A DNA stretch of 64,000 bases from Aegilops tauschii subsp. strangulata (Eukaryota > Streptophyta > Magnoliopsida > Poales > Poaceae). A model generated the notes under the pieces. That model had not been told where the DNA came from. It searched no databases and was given only the letters and a program-made list of their open reading frames with translations. The translations under genes and the position numbers were made by a program. Each line of letters opens with the position of its first letter. Within the stretch, counting starts at the first letter, position 1. The stretch covers positions 88,623,322-88,687,321 of the forward strand of contig NC_053035.3 of the NCBI RefSeq assembly GCF_002575655.3, given 5' to 3'. This document shows positions 10,481 to 21,753 of this stretch, one piece after another.

Positions 10481-12344
10481 AGGAGGAGCAAGGGCGGCGG
10501 CGGCCAATGCGGCGGTGGGGGAGGGCCGAACGTCTGCGACGGTGGAACGTACGGGAGAGTGAGAGTGGGAGTGGAGAGGGTAGAGTGAGGGGCGGCCGGT
10601 TGGAGAAGATAGGATGAACTTAGTAGTAGCGCATGTTAGGACAAAGCGCTACTGCTAAGCTCAATAGGAGTAGCGCGTTTACTAAACAGGCGCTACTGCT
10701 ATGCCTAGTTTTGTGGCAAGGTCGTGGGAGTTATAGTAGTAGCGCTCTTTCCTCCTAACGCGCTACTGCTATGTGGAAAACAGCAGCGTGTTTTGTTGTC
10801 ATGCGCTACTGCTAAGTAGCAGTAGCGCCTTATTTTAAACCGCGATGCTGATAAGATTCTGTGTATAAGGTTTTCCCTAGTAGTTCCAACGAGGAGCAGA
10901 AGAAAAATGACAAGCGGTTTTCAGCAAGGTAGTTTCTGCAAGCACTGAAATCGTCGATAACAGGTAGTTTGATAGCAAGATAATTTGTAACGAGCAAGTA
11001 ACGATAACGGTAAATAAAGTGCAGCAAGGTAGCCCTATCCTTTTGTGGCAAAGGATAGGCCAAAACGGTCTCTTATGATAAGCAAATCGTTCTTGAGGGC
11101 ACACGGGAATTTCATCTAGTCACTTTCATCATGTTGGTTTGTTTCGTGTTCGCTACTTTGATAGTTTGATATGTGGGTGGACCGGTGCTTGTGTGTTGTT
11201 CTTACTTGAACAAACCTTCCACTTATGATTAGCCCCCTCGCAAGCATCCGCAACTACGAGAAAAGTATTAAGACATAAATCTAAACATAGCATTAAACAT
11301 ATGTATCCAAATCAGTCCCTTACGAAGTAGCGCATAAACTAGTGTTTAAGCTTCTGTCAGTCTAGCAACCCATCATCTAATAACTACACAATGCATTCCT
11401 TTAGGCCCAAGTATGGTGAAGTGTCATGTAGTCAACGTTCACATGACACCACTAAGGGAATCACAACATACATATCATCGAAATATCGAACACATATCAA
11501 TCTTCACATGATTACTTGCAACATGATTTCTCCCGTGGCCTCAAGAACAAAAGTAACTACTCACATATGATATTCATGCCCAAGATCAGAGGGGTATTAA
11601 ATAGCATAATGGATCTGAACATATAATCTTCCACCAAATAAACCATATAGTAATCAACTACAAGATGTAATCAACACTACTAGTCACCCACAGGTACCAA
11701 TCTGAGGTTCTGGTACAAAGATTGAACACAAGTGATGAACTAGGGTTTGAGATGAGATGGTGCTATTGAAGATGTTGATGAAGATTGGCCTCCCAAAGAT
11801 GAGAGGGTTGTTGGTGATGATGATGGCTTCGATTACCCCCTCCGAGAGGGAAGTTCCACCGGTGGAATTGCTTTACCGGAGGGCAAAAGTGTTCCTGCCC
11901 AAGTCCCGCCTTGAGACGGCGGCGTTCCGTCCCGAAAGTCCTCTCCTTATTTTTTCTAGGTCAAAAGACCTTAAGTACCAGAAGATGGGCACCGGAGGTG
12001 GGCCGGGCTGCCCACAACCCACCAGGGCACGCCTGGGGGGCCTGGCGTGCCCTCGTGTCTTGTGGTCATTAGGTGACCCCCCTCCAGTAGTTATTTGCTC
12101 CAGTATTTTTTGTATATTCCAAAATAATTCTCTATGAAGTTTCAAATCATTTGGAGATGTGCAGAATAGATATCTCTGATGTAGCTTTTTCAGGTCCAGA
12201 ATTCCAGCTACCGGCATTCTCCCTCTTTGTGTAAACCTTGCATATTATGAGGGAAAAGGCATTACAATTACTCCATAAAGCATTATTATGCATAAAAACA
12301 ATATAAATAACAGTAGGAAAACATGATGCAAAATGGACGTATCA

Positions 12345-13089
12345 CACGACTAGATCGTGTTTTGTGGGTTAGAGTTCATGGTTTCCCTTGCGGATTGCAC
12401 CTATCCCGCGCTCCATGGCTTGAGCGTGGTTGTGTGGGGTAGTATTGCGGATTGTGGATCGGAGAATGTTCGGATTGCAAGCTTCGGTGAGTGCAAGCTT
12501 CGGTGAGCATCCTCCTCGTCGGGTCATAATCTCTCATTTTCCGTTTTCTGGCTGCTTGCAGCTAGTTAACCCCATCCTTTATCGATCCTACGTCGTGAAG
12601 ATCGGACCGCCCCTTGTACACCCTCTTCTCCAAAGATGGTGTCGCATCATCTGGTATTCAGAGCAAGGTTTACACGGTTGGATCTTTATCTTTGTTGCTA
12701 GATCTATCGATTTTAGTTTGGTTTTCCCCATCCTAGAGTCCAAAGCCAAAAAGGCACAAAAAAAGAATCCAAGCCTTTGTTTGCTGAGATCTAGTTGTTT
12801 GCTTTCCTCTTTGTGTTTGCACCAAGTTCTATCCAAAGTTGCTGCTGTTTTTCTTTGAGTCTGGTTGTTTGATCTATTGTGCTGCAAAAAAGCAAAAAAA
12901 AGAGAGGGAAAAAAGCAAAAAAAAGAGAAGAGACAGTGTTGAGCAAGTGTGCAATCATATTTAGTTTGGTGAAAATTTTCAGAAGTTGTAGTGACAAGTG
13001 TTGCAGCTCAAACATGGTGCAAGGATCTAGAAATATTTCTTGTGCATTTGGTTTGCATTAATTGGATCTCAGCACTAGCCATCCTCATT
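12345..13089 (+). repeat. Continuation of the older LTR and a PBS-like site
   Basis: To the right of the solo LTR the host sequence continues to a possible LTR end (CATCA, 12649) followed by TGGTATTCAGAGCAAGG at 12652-12668. This differs by one inserted base from the usual tRNA-Met primer site TGGTATCAGAGC. The next 430 bp contain purine-rich AAAAGCAAAAAAAAGAGA motifs typical of a retrotransposon leader. No coding region remains. Confidence 0.45.
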
Positions 13090-15686
13090 CACTACAAGAA
13101 ATATGTCAACTTGTGACTATCACTATTGGTCGCTGAATGGTCATTGTTTTTCATTTGCGACCTTTTTATGACCAAAAACAATTGGTTAAAAGCTGACCGT
13201 CTTTAATGAAACTTAACGACCTTCTCTGTGGTATGGTCATAGAAGGCAACGACCAAAACAAAAGGTCGTTGGTTCAACGACCAATTGTTTTGGTCGCTGG
13301 TTGTCTGCCCAGGCCACGTCGGATCCAACGTGGCAAGTTGACGTGGCAAAATTTCGACCAAATGAAAAGTTCGTTGATTAGAATCAACCCGGTCCAATTC
13401 AACGCTTTACTTGGGCCAAGCCCACTAATTCAGCCCATTTAATATTATTTTTCCTATTAATTCTGGTCAGCCACAAGGTCCAGGCCAAAAAATTCGGCCT
13501 TTTTATTTTATGGGCCATGGCCTTTTAGTCTACTGATTTTCTATTTTCAACCATTATATATTCAAGCTGGTCCCACTAGTCAGATGGATCCCACTTATCA
13601 TGTTCATCTCTCAAATTGGTCCCACATGTCAGAAATGTACAAATTTGACAGATTATTTTCATAAGTGGCCCCACTGGACATGTTTCCATTTCACAAGTTT
13701 TCAAATCACATACATAATCAATATTTCAAATAGAACAAAGAACACATAAAATTCATCAAATATACCACTAAATAAATCTATTACAATCTTTACAACACAG
13801 ATATGCTACAATATGTCACTCTTCACTGAGTTGGACTTCATGGCTTCACACTTGGCTTCACACTTCACGACTTCACACTTGCTTCACACTTCACTACTTC
13901 ACACTTGAGCTTCTATAAAAGAGGAACCACCACAATTTTAAGTCTACAATACAACAATTGATACTAATCAAGGATAAAAACAAAAACAAGTAATAGACTC
14001 AAATGTGAAGGCGACATGGAACTAGTGATACGACAACATACAGAAAACACTACAATGTAATACTGTTGTAAGTTTATATCAGCGCAAAATCAGCACTGCA
14101 CAATGAAGCACATAACAATTGGTACCAAGCAAGCTGACAGACTCACAGTTTTATCAACCCTCATAGATAAACAAAGTTGAGTTATCCATACAGCCATCCT
14201 CCAATGGACCATCGGACTAACACCACACAGAATAAACAAAAAGAGAAAACTCAAATCTCCATGGAGAAATGGACACCAACTCTGCATTATCACAGTAGTA
14301 TAATGTGGTGTACGGGATTCAACTCTACTCTGAACAAGTTGACCATTAAAATAAGGATCGTGTGGCCTCCAGGAAAACTGGAGCTGCAGTCTTCAGATCT
14401 ACTTCAAATTTTGACACGCAGCATGCAAGTAATTCACCATAGAGAACATATATATGGGCATGGGGATCTGATACTCGACGATGACAGCAAACTAAAATCT
14501 TGGCCCAGTAATTAATGTCGGAGCCAATCGGACAAGCAGAAATTGTGGCGAGTAGGCTGAGATTGCCCCTAGAAAATTCAATTTTTTGCAGGTTTCCAGA
14601 ATCCATGAAGAACCCATCAATTCCGCGCCGAAGCGGGAGATGTGCAGGCAGATCAAATAGTAGATTCGAGCAAGAAGGATGTACTACCTGAAATAGGAAA
14701 CGAGGAGGCCGATCCGACGAGTCCCACCCAAACTGTGGAAGGAGCAGCAGCAACAACAACTACATAAGGACTTGACGGCCCAGACGCCATCGTGGAACTA
14801 GTAGGTGACGACGATGTGGTAGTGGTGGAATCCGTTGTCGAGGCCAACGGCGCCTGCGGTGTCCTCGTCGTCCTTGAAGGCGATGACGACGGAGGGGTCG
14901 GCGTCGAGCCGGTGGTCGCGGCTCTGGTAAGAACTACAGGAAACTTAATTACTTCTCAATGTTGTGGAGTCACGCTTTAAGAAAACATGTCTATGTATAT
15001 ACAAACATGAAAGATTAGCCGTGCAAAGGTTCAATGGATCCAAATAATCGTGCACATCAGAAAACTAGAGGAATAGACAGTCAACACGTATATATCTAGT
15101 CAATAAAGTATGCATGCAAAGTTGTACTAATGTAGACATGCTTTCACATCATAATTCAGAAACATCAAAGTCTCGCCGCATCTCAAAATCAAGCCGATCT
15201 AACATGTAGGTACTGGTTAACAGATCCAATAATACTACTGCAATTGTAATCATACGGCAGAACAGATGTGACCACCTCAGACAACTATGTACTGCTAGTT
15301 CAATTTATGCTCAGATCTGCACTGAGACAACCAGAAAGCATCATGCATGCAAACAAGGGTACAGCCTTTTGGTCAAGTCTTCATGACATACAAACATGTT
15401 TATACAATGTTCAACATTTCTAGTGCACGCATTGTACAAAGCAAAACAAATTGAAACCCAATAAGACATACTCGTGCACAAGAGTCAACCTCTATAAAAG
15501 AGAGTGTAAATATTTCCTCATGGGTAGGTAGCTAACGAAATGACCATTTACATGCATCAACAGGACTTCGTTAAATACCAGATCAAGCAATAGCATTTGC
15601 TATGTGCAGCTCCAAGACATTAATTCTGTAGTACCATATTCTAGATGAATATATTGGAAGAATTCAGACTTCTGTACAAGTACTGT
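13090..15686. mobile_element. CACTA left end and adjoining DNA (right end not seen)
   Basis: CACTACAAGAAATATGTC at 13090 is a typical Triticeae CACTA terminus. Subterminal inverted motifs of the GGTCGTTG / CAACGACC type follow to about 13400. The rest is non-coding: short TTCACACTT repeats at 13841-13905 and a GC-rich patch at 14780-14930 with only weak open frames. No matching TTCTTGTAGTG end was found, so the element is truncated or continues beyond the CACTA end nested at 15687. Confidence 0.55.
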
Positions 15687-17100
15687 CACTACAAAAAAAT
15701 ATACTTCCGTGATGATACGTGTTTGTCATAGTAGGTAACATTTTCTGTCATGCATGTACATCCATGACAAATTTATGACAGAATCAAGATAGTCATACCT
15801 GTGCTGTCGTAGAAGTGTTCCATGACATTACCAAAATTATCAACATGGAAGTGTCCACTTCCATGACGATAAATCGCGCGTCGCAGAAGTGCTTTCGTCA
15901 TGGGTGACCGACACGTGGCATCCACCGTAACGGAACCTATCGGGTCCGGTTTTGGATCCAATAACCGGTTAACAGCCCGGACCAATGGGGATTTTCCACG
16001 TGTAAAATCATCATTGGCCGGAGGAAACACGTGTTGCCTCACCGTTGGGACAGATGTCATCCACTCATTGGACAGGAGGCGCCTATGATAGGTCGACACG
16101 TGGCACGGCCCAACAGTGGCCCATTCCGGTGAAAAAGGCCGGGCTAGTAAAAAATAGCAGGCCGGCCCATATAAGGCCTACTTGTGTCAGGTCCATTTAA
16201 GCCCACGACCCATACAAGATGTGCCAATTCGGCCCGTCAACGGCCCGTTAAAGATTTGACACCATTGTAGCCCATCGTTAGTTCGAGCCCGTTAACAGCC
16301 CGCTATATATTTGGGCTCAATATCGGCCCGATGAGATTTCGGCCTGTTAACGGCCCATTCAGTGGATGGGCCAATTTTCACAATGTACATCTTTCGGCCT
16401 TTTAGCGACCCATTTAAATATTGGGCTAATTTCCGGCCCGGTGTGTCTTTCAGCCTGTTGACGGCCCATAAATCAGTTGGGCCATTTGTAGTCGGACCTG
16501 AGTTTCGGCCTTTTAGCGACCCATTTAAGTGTTGGGCCAATTTCCGGCCCGGTGTGTCTTTCAGCCTGGTGACGACCCATATATTTGTTGGGCCATTTGT
16601 AGTCGGACCTGAGTTTTGGCCTTTTAGCGACCCATTTAATTGTTGGGCCAATTCCCGGCCCTGTGTGCCATTCAGCCTGTTAACGGACCATAAATGAGTT
16701 GGGCCATTTGTAGTCGGACCTGAGTTTTGGCCTTTTAACACCCATGCCCTTCATGGTCCAATACCAGCCCGGTTTCTCTTTCGGCCTACTAAAGGCCCAC
16801 AACATAGTTGGGCCATTTACAATACGACCTGACTTTCGGCCTCTTAGCAGCCCATGCTCTTCATGGTCTAGTACAAGCCCGCTGTCTCTTTCGGCCTGCT
16901 AAAGGCCCACAGTATAGTTGGGCCATATGTAGCCCGAACTTAGTAACGGCCTGTTAACGGCCCGTGAAATCAATTGGGCCCACCTGTTGCCCGCTTTGAT
17001 GTCAGCCTGTTAACGACTCGGGAGTTAAGAGGGCCGGCCATTAACTTTCGGCCTGGTAACGGCCCATTAACTTAATGGGCCCACTAAAGTTCGTACATGT
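15687..17100. mobile_element. CACTA left end with subterminal tandem array
   Basis: CACTACAAAAAAATATAC at 15687 begins a second CACTA terminus. From about 16140 to 17080 a degenerate array alternates GGCCC/GGGCC motifs with TCGGCCTNTTARCGRCCC. Its best-preserved part (16395-16740) repeats about every 111 bp. The open frames of 111 and 149 aa across it are repeat by-products. A minus-strand gene ends about 200 bp further in. The right terminus of this element was not found. Confidence 0.7.
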
Positions 17101-17462
17101 CATTAGGACAAATTAGATAATTTGAGCCCATTACGACGAGCAATTATGCACAGGACCAAAACCGATCAAGCAAAGGTACGACATCCAGGGGAAAACGTTG
17201 CACATCCAGCATATATCACATGAAATTACATCCACTTGGCAATCAAAGATTGATGGCAGTGCAAATAAATGAACAGAACCTAACGATCTCCAACGTCACA
17301 ATCTGCAACCTCAGCACGGATGACGCCCATAAGCATGTGGGCAAGTTCTTGCTGCTTTGCTACACCGTCTCTGAAAACATTGATCAGTTGTTGTGTCGCA
17401 CGACTCTGCACCTCTGATTCCTCCACCATTTCCATCATTCCTTCAGCCATTAATTGGTTCAC

Positions 17463-20242
17463 TGTAACATCCCAAATTTTCAATTTGGAATGTTATACGT
17501 TAGATCATCATGCATAACATATTTTATTGCATTTTGTTTTGCGATCCGAGAAATTCTACGCAACTCAAGGACCCACGGAGCGAGTTCGGGATTTCGTTAT
17601 TTTCATATTTGGGTTTTCTCAAATTTTGAAAATAGGATAATTTCTTTTAATTATTTTCTCTTCGAAAATATTTCATATCAAAATATATGAGAGGGGATAA
17701 TATGACTTCTCCAAAAATAATGAAATATCGGAGGAAAAATATTAAAAACAAATATTTGATTTTATATGGATTTTATTTGAATTAGGAAAAATATGCGTTT
17801 TTCAAAATTGCATTTTAGCCCAAATAAATGTTCATCTTGTTCTAAATATTTTATTTTAGACGTATAAAATTTGTTTTGGCATTTTTAGATTTTTATTTAT
17901 TTTTCTAGGATTTATTTAAGTTTTGGCGAAATTGATTTTTTTAAATATATTTTGCCCGCGGACCGAACTGGGCCGAAGGCCCAGCCGGCCCACCTGCCCG
18001 CGCCGCCTCGCCCGAGCGTGGCCGAGCCGGACTCCCGCCGGAGTCCGGGTCAGCGCCGCCGCCGCCCGGGGGTGCCCCCTCCCCCAAGTCGGACGCCCCC
18101 GACCCCTTTAAGTACCCCGCCCCGCCGCCACCTCTTCCCCACCCCGAGCCGAGCCGCCCCGCCACCGAACGCCGCCGCCCGCGCCGCCGAACGCCGCCGC
18201 CGCCGCCCGCCCTCACCGCTGCCCCGCCGCCCGACGCCGACCCCGCCGGAGCCCGCCGCCGGAGCCGCCGCCGTCCCGCGCCTCGCCGTAATCCCGCCGG
18301 ACCCGAGGTAGCCGTCGCCGCCGGTCTTTCTCGGAAAACCGATCGGGTTTCTTTTATAAAACCCGCGGTTGTTTTTTTATATAGATCGGTTTAGTTTTTT
18401 TTCGGTTTATTTATTTTGCGAACGTTCGATCGTACGTTCGTTTTAACGAACGGTTTTCGTCGTTTAACCGCAGACAGCGGACGTTCGTTCGTTTGCCTGT
18501 TCGTCAGTTTTTCTTTTTCTCGGATTTTTCGCGATGATTTTCGATTGCGATTTCTGATCTGTTTTTCGTTTTAGTATAACTTTTCGCTAGTTTATCGGAA
18601 TCAGGCGATTCAAGCGCCTAGAGTTTCATCTCGAAACCCTCTTTCTGTTTAACCAACCTAAACAAGTTTTTGCTACTGTAAAATTTGACTTAGGTCCAGA
18701 TTAGTAAACGGAGCTTGTTTTCTTTCGCCGTTTGAGTTTCGTTGCTTCATTCGATTTGATTCCTTTTTGCAAACCGGAGTTCTTAAGGTGAACTTTCTGG
18801 TTGGATCTCTTATTTCGAGTTTTACCCATGCACCCTTGCTTGATTGCTTATGTATGTATTGTTTGTTTGCGATAGAGTACCCGGAGTGCGAAGCGTGCTA
18901 CTACGAGTCTCTAGGTTTCACGGATCATCAGCAAGGCAAGTAACACTTCGATCATACCTCTTTACCACCCAGTTTTATTGTATTAGATCAATCCTCAAAC
19001 TATTGCATTGGTTAGGATCTGAATAACATGTGGGTTTTTGGGAAGTAGATGAGGTAGTACCTATTGCCCTGTTTAGTATCAAACCTTTGGGTGTTACTTC
19101 TACGTTTGCTTATATTGCTATGCTATGCTCGTAGACGTGGATTGGGTTTGAGTGAATTTTCATGACAGATGTGAGATTGTTAATTAATGGTTCAACTTAA
19201 GGTGGTTACTTTAATAAACATCTGGGGGGATTGAGACACCTGGAGAACCCAGTGTTGCCTATATTTTTGGATATCCCGGAGTACCCGTGTGATCATCCTA
19301 TGGACCGCCACCCAGGCTCAAAGGGATCATGAGATTATTCATGCTAGAAACTTCCGTGTGCAGCCACAAGCTATTATGGGCTCTAGCATAGTTGAGTAGG
19401 TTACATGACCTCTTGAAGAGGTGGGCTAGCAGATGTAGGGGAAAGTAGGTGTAACTGTCCACCCGGAGTAAAGAGTATTGTTTCTGAAAGACTGTGTCTC
19501 GGTCATCCGTTTCTCAAACACCATGTAGTGCGAGAAATCAAGCGGAGGCGATCGAGTCTTGTGGGGAAAAGTGCGCAAACCTCTGCAGAGTGTACAATCT
19601 AATCATGGTTAGCCGTGTCCCCGGTTATGGACATCTTGAGTATCTAGTTCTTGGATTATCATGTGAATCTCATCATCATGTTACTTAATTTAATCTGATT
19701 GGGTTAATCACGTTCTTAATTGGGATTGAGTTGGAGGTACCTTCTCAATGTTTAACAACCACCATGATAGTTAAATAAAATTTATTCCTTTGTTGTAGGG
19801 AAAAATTGGCTTTTTGCAAAACTGTAACCATAGAGCTTTCCACCAGCCAAATATGCTTGTAGTCATAGCATTATTATGTTCATTACTCTCTATGTGTTAC
19901 TTTGCCAGCATATTCCATGTGCTGACCCGTTTTCGGGCTGCAACGTTCATGTTGCAGACTTTTCAGACGACGAGTAAGGTGCCATAGGTCGTGGTCTTAT
20001 ACTCAGTGATGCCGTTGGAGTTGATGGACTCACTTTATCTTCCAAGCCTTCCGCTGTTATCGTTTTTAGATGGCCTTAAGCCATATTTATTGTATAAAGT
20101 TCTCTCTTGAGACTATTTGATGTAATAAGTGTGTGATTGCTACTCTGTTATAAATCCTTCAAGTACTGTGCGTGTCAGCATTACCGATCTAGGGATGACA
20201 CTGATGCACAGAGACTAGACTGTTTGAGGTCTGGTCGCTACA
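17463..20242 (+). repeat. 5' LTR of the Gypsy element (2780 bp)
   Basis: An AT-rich first 480 bp is followed by a very GC-rich island (about 17950-18310), with TTTAAGTACC at 18107-18116 as a possible TATA-like element. A long T-rich leader with several potential splice sites comes next. A 119-aa open frame in the GC island is probably non-coding, because the 3' LTR copy has indels in it. Confidence 0.95.
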
Positions 20243-20260
20243 AAGATGGTATCAGAGCAC
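20243..20260 (+). other. Primer-binding site (tRNA-Met type)
   Basis: TGGTATCAGAGC begins five bases after the LTR end. It is complementary to the 3' end of plant initiator tRNA-Met, the usual minus-strand primer for chromoviruses. Confidence 0.9.
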
Positions 20261-20353
20261 ACGCTGACTGTAGGACACGACCACTAAGCTAAAGCCCTAG
20301 ATCACTACTCTCTTCTCATTTCTGACTCCTCTCCTTTCTTCCACTCTTTTAGG

Positions 20354-21084
20354 ATGGCGGATGCAAGGAACAAGTTCGCGCAACCGGATGAGGATACACC
20401 TTTTGGACGACACTTGAAGGAAGTTACTAAGTACCCGAACATCAGAATACCAAGCTTCACCGGGACCTACAACGCCACACTACCAGAAGAGGAGCGCTGG
20501 ATGATTCAAGTTCAAGTTCCAGGAAGGACGTTCATGCCAGTCACTGAGCCCATAGAGTTTTCCTTTGATGCACCAACCTCGAGTCTAGGAAAGAGCATGG
20601 CAGCCCACATCACCATGGGACGCATTGGAGAAGTGTACCAAAATGATCTCAAGGATACTATCTATCAGATTTGTGGGCGCCGAGACGAGCAATGGGAGAT
20701 GATCAGCACTAGGAAGGATAGATCTATTGCAGCTTTCATCCAGGAGTTAAACCAGCACATTCGTCGCCAGGAGAACTAGATGTGCGCAGACATGATAGAT
20801 CTGAAGAAGGCAAAGACTAGGATCACGGAGCTGGAGGAAGAACTCAAGGCTACACGCGAGGATTATATGGAGGAAATCGTCGCGCTAGTGGAGAAGAATG
20901 ACGACCTGATAAAGAAGATCGGAGTATTCATGGGAGACCCAGCACCAGGAGGAGAAGATGACGATTCTACTTCCCGGAGAACTACATCATCATCGACGAC
21001 ACCGACTCGGACCCCAGTGATGATGATTGGGAGGATGAAGCCGAAGCAGATATCATGGAGTCTTCGACCGATCAATTTTTCTAG
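20354..21084 (+). pseudogene. Extra ORF (ORF0) between PBS and gag
   Basis: An open frame starts at 20354, well before gag. Residues 1-141 include IRIPSFTGTYNATLPEEERW and PVTEPIEFSFDAPTSSLGKS. A TAG at 20777-20779 interrupts it, probably once CAG, and the same frame continues with a coiled-coil-like segment (KARITELEEELKATRE-type heptads). A one-base frameshift near 20960 moves the acidic tail (DDTDSDPSDDDWEDEAEA) into the next frame, ending at 21082-21084. No enzyme motif is visible. Similar upstream ORFs occur in grass Tekay-type elements; their function is unknown to me. Counting from the upstream frame, this copy needs one stop and one frameshift repaired, so it is dead. Confidence 0.7.
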
Positions 21085-21753
21085 TAGACCACCAAATTAG
21101 TAGTAGTATTCCACCATGTATATAGTATAGTCCAAGCACTTTGTAATGATAGTTAGATCGATTGTATGCCTTGTTTGAATTGATTGGAGTGATATGATTG
21201 TGTTTTTCTCATGTGCATATGGGTAGTGTTTTCCCTCTAGATCTCATTCTATCATATTTCTCATCTTTTCTAAACCCATCAGATGCCTCCGAGACGCGAC
21301 ACCGGATTTGTTTTCCCACCGGAGATCACTCAGTTGATTCAGCAGCAGAATACCCTGATGCAAGCGCTAGTACAGATCCAAGGCAACAACAACAACAACC
21401 CACCACCACCACCACCTGTTGATCACTTAGCCCGTTTTCTTAGGCTGAATCCGCCGGTGTTCTCTAGTAGCACCGAGCCGATTGTGGCAGATGATTGGCT
21501 CCGCAAGGTTGGAAGGGAGCTGACCACTGCAGGATGCACAGATGCAGAGAGAGTGCGTTTTGCCGCACATCAGCTTGATGGACCCGCAGCATCATGGTGG
21601 GAGAATTACACAGCCACTCACCCCATTGACACTGTCACATGGGACCAGTTTCAGCAAGCTTTCCGTACTGCCCATGTTTCAGCAGGAGCTATGGCCATGA
21701 AGAAGCGTGAGTTTCGCAACTTACGCCAAGGAGGACGTACCGTTAGCCAGTAC

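Larger units (their letters stand above)
7580..10885 (-). mobile_element. CACTA transposon (3.3 kb, non-autonomous)
   Basis: Ends CAGTACTAGGGAAAA and TTTTCCCTAGTAGTT form an imperfect terminal inverted repeat flanked by the 3-bp duplication CCA (7577-7579 and 10886-10888), as expected for CACTA. Both ends carry subterminal AGCAGTAGCGC / GCGCTACTGCT repeats (about 7600-7745 and 10620-10840). No transposase is present. The interior holds a decayed minus-strand B3-like gene, a long hairpin, two small tandem repeats and a purine-rich tract. The insertion splits a solo LTR and is therefore younger than it. Confidence 0.85.
7517..12344 (-). mobile_element. Solo LTR, interrupted by a CACTA element
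   Basis: Read on the minus strand, the unit starts TGATACGTCCATTTTGC (at 12344) and ends GGGACATCA (at 7517). A perfect 5-bp duplication CACGA flanks it (7512-7516 and 12345-12349). Without the CACTA and its TSD copy the LTR is about 1.52 kb. No internal retrotransposon sequence or second LTR is present, which is what LTR-LTR recombination leaves. The left 63 bp (7517-7579) and the right 1.46 kb rejoin exactly across the CACTA. The family is Gypsy-like from its terminal motifs; I do not name it. Confidence 0.8.

Noticed and set aside
10128..10588. Several 65-114-aa open frames on both strands
   Set aside because: They read Pro/Leu/Ser-rich or Gly/Arg/Glu-rich low complexity straight from the GGA tract.
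16292..16741. 149-aa minus-strand frame with a repeated SLKGQNSGPTTNGPT motif
   Set aside because: It is a translation of the subterminal CACTA array; repeat period and codon length coincide by chance.
17923..18311. GC-rich 119-aa frame in the Gypsy LTR
   Set aside because: The 3' LTR copy has length changes that alter the frame; no domain.
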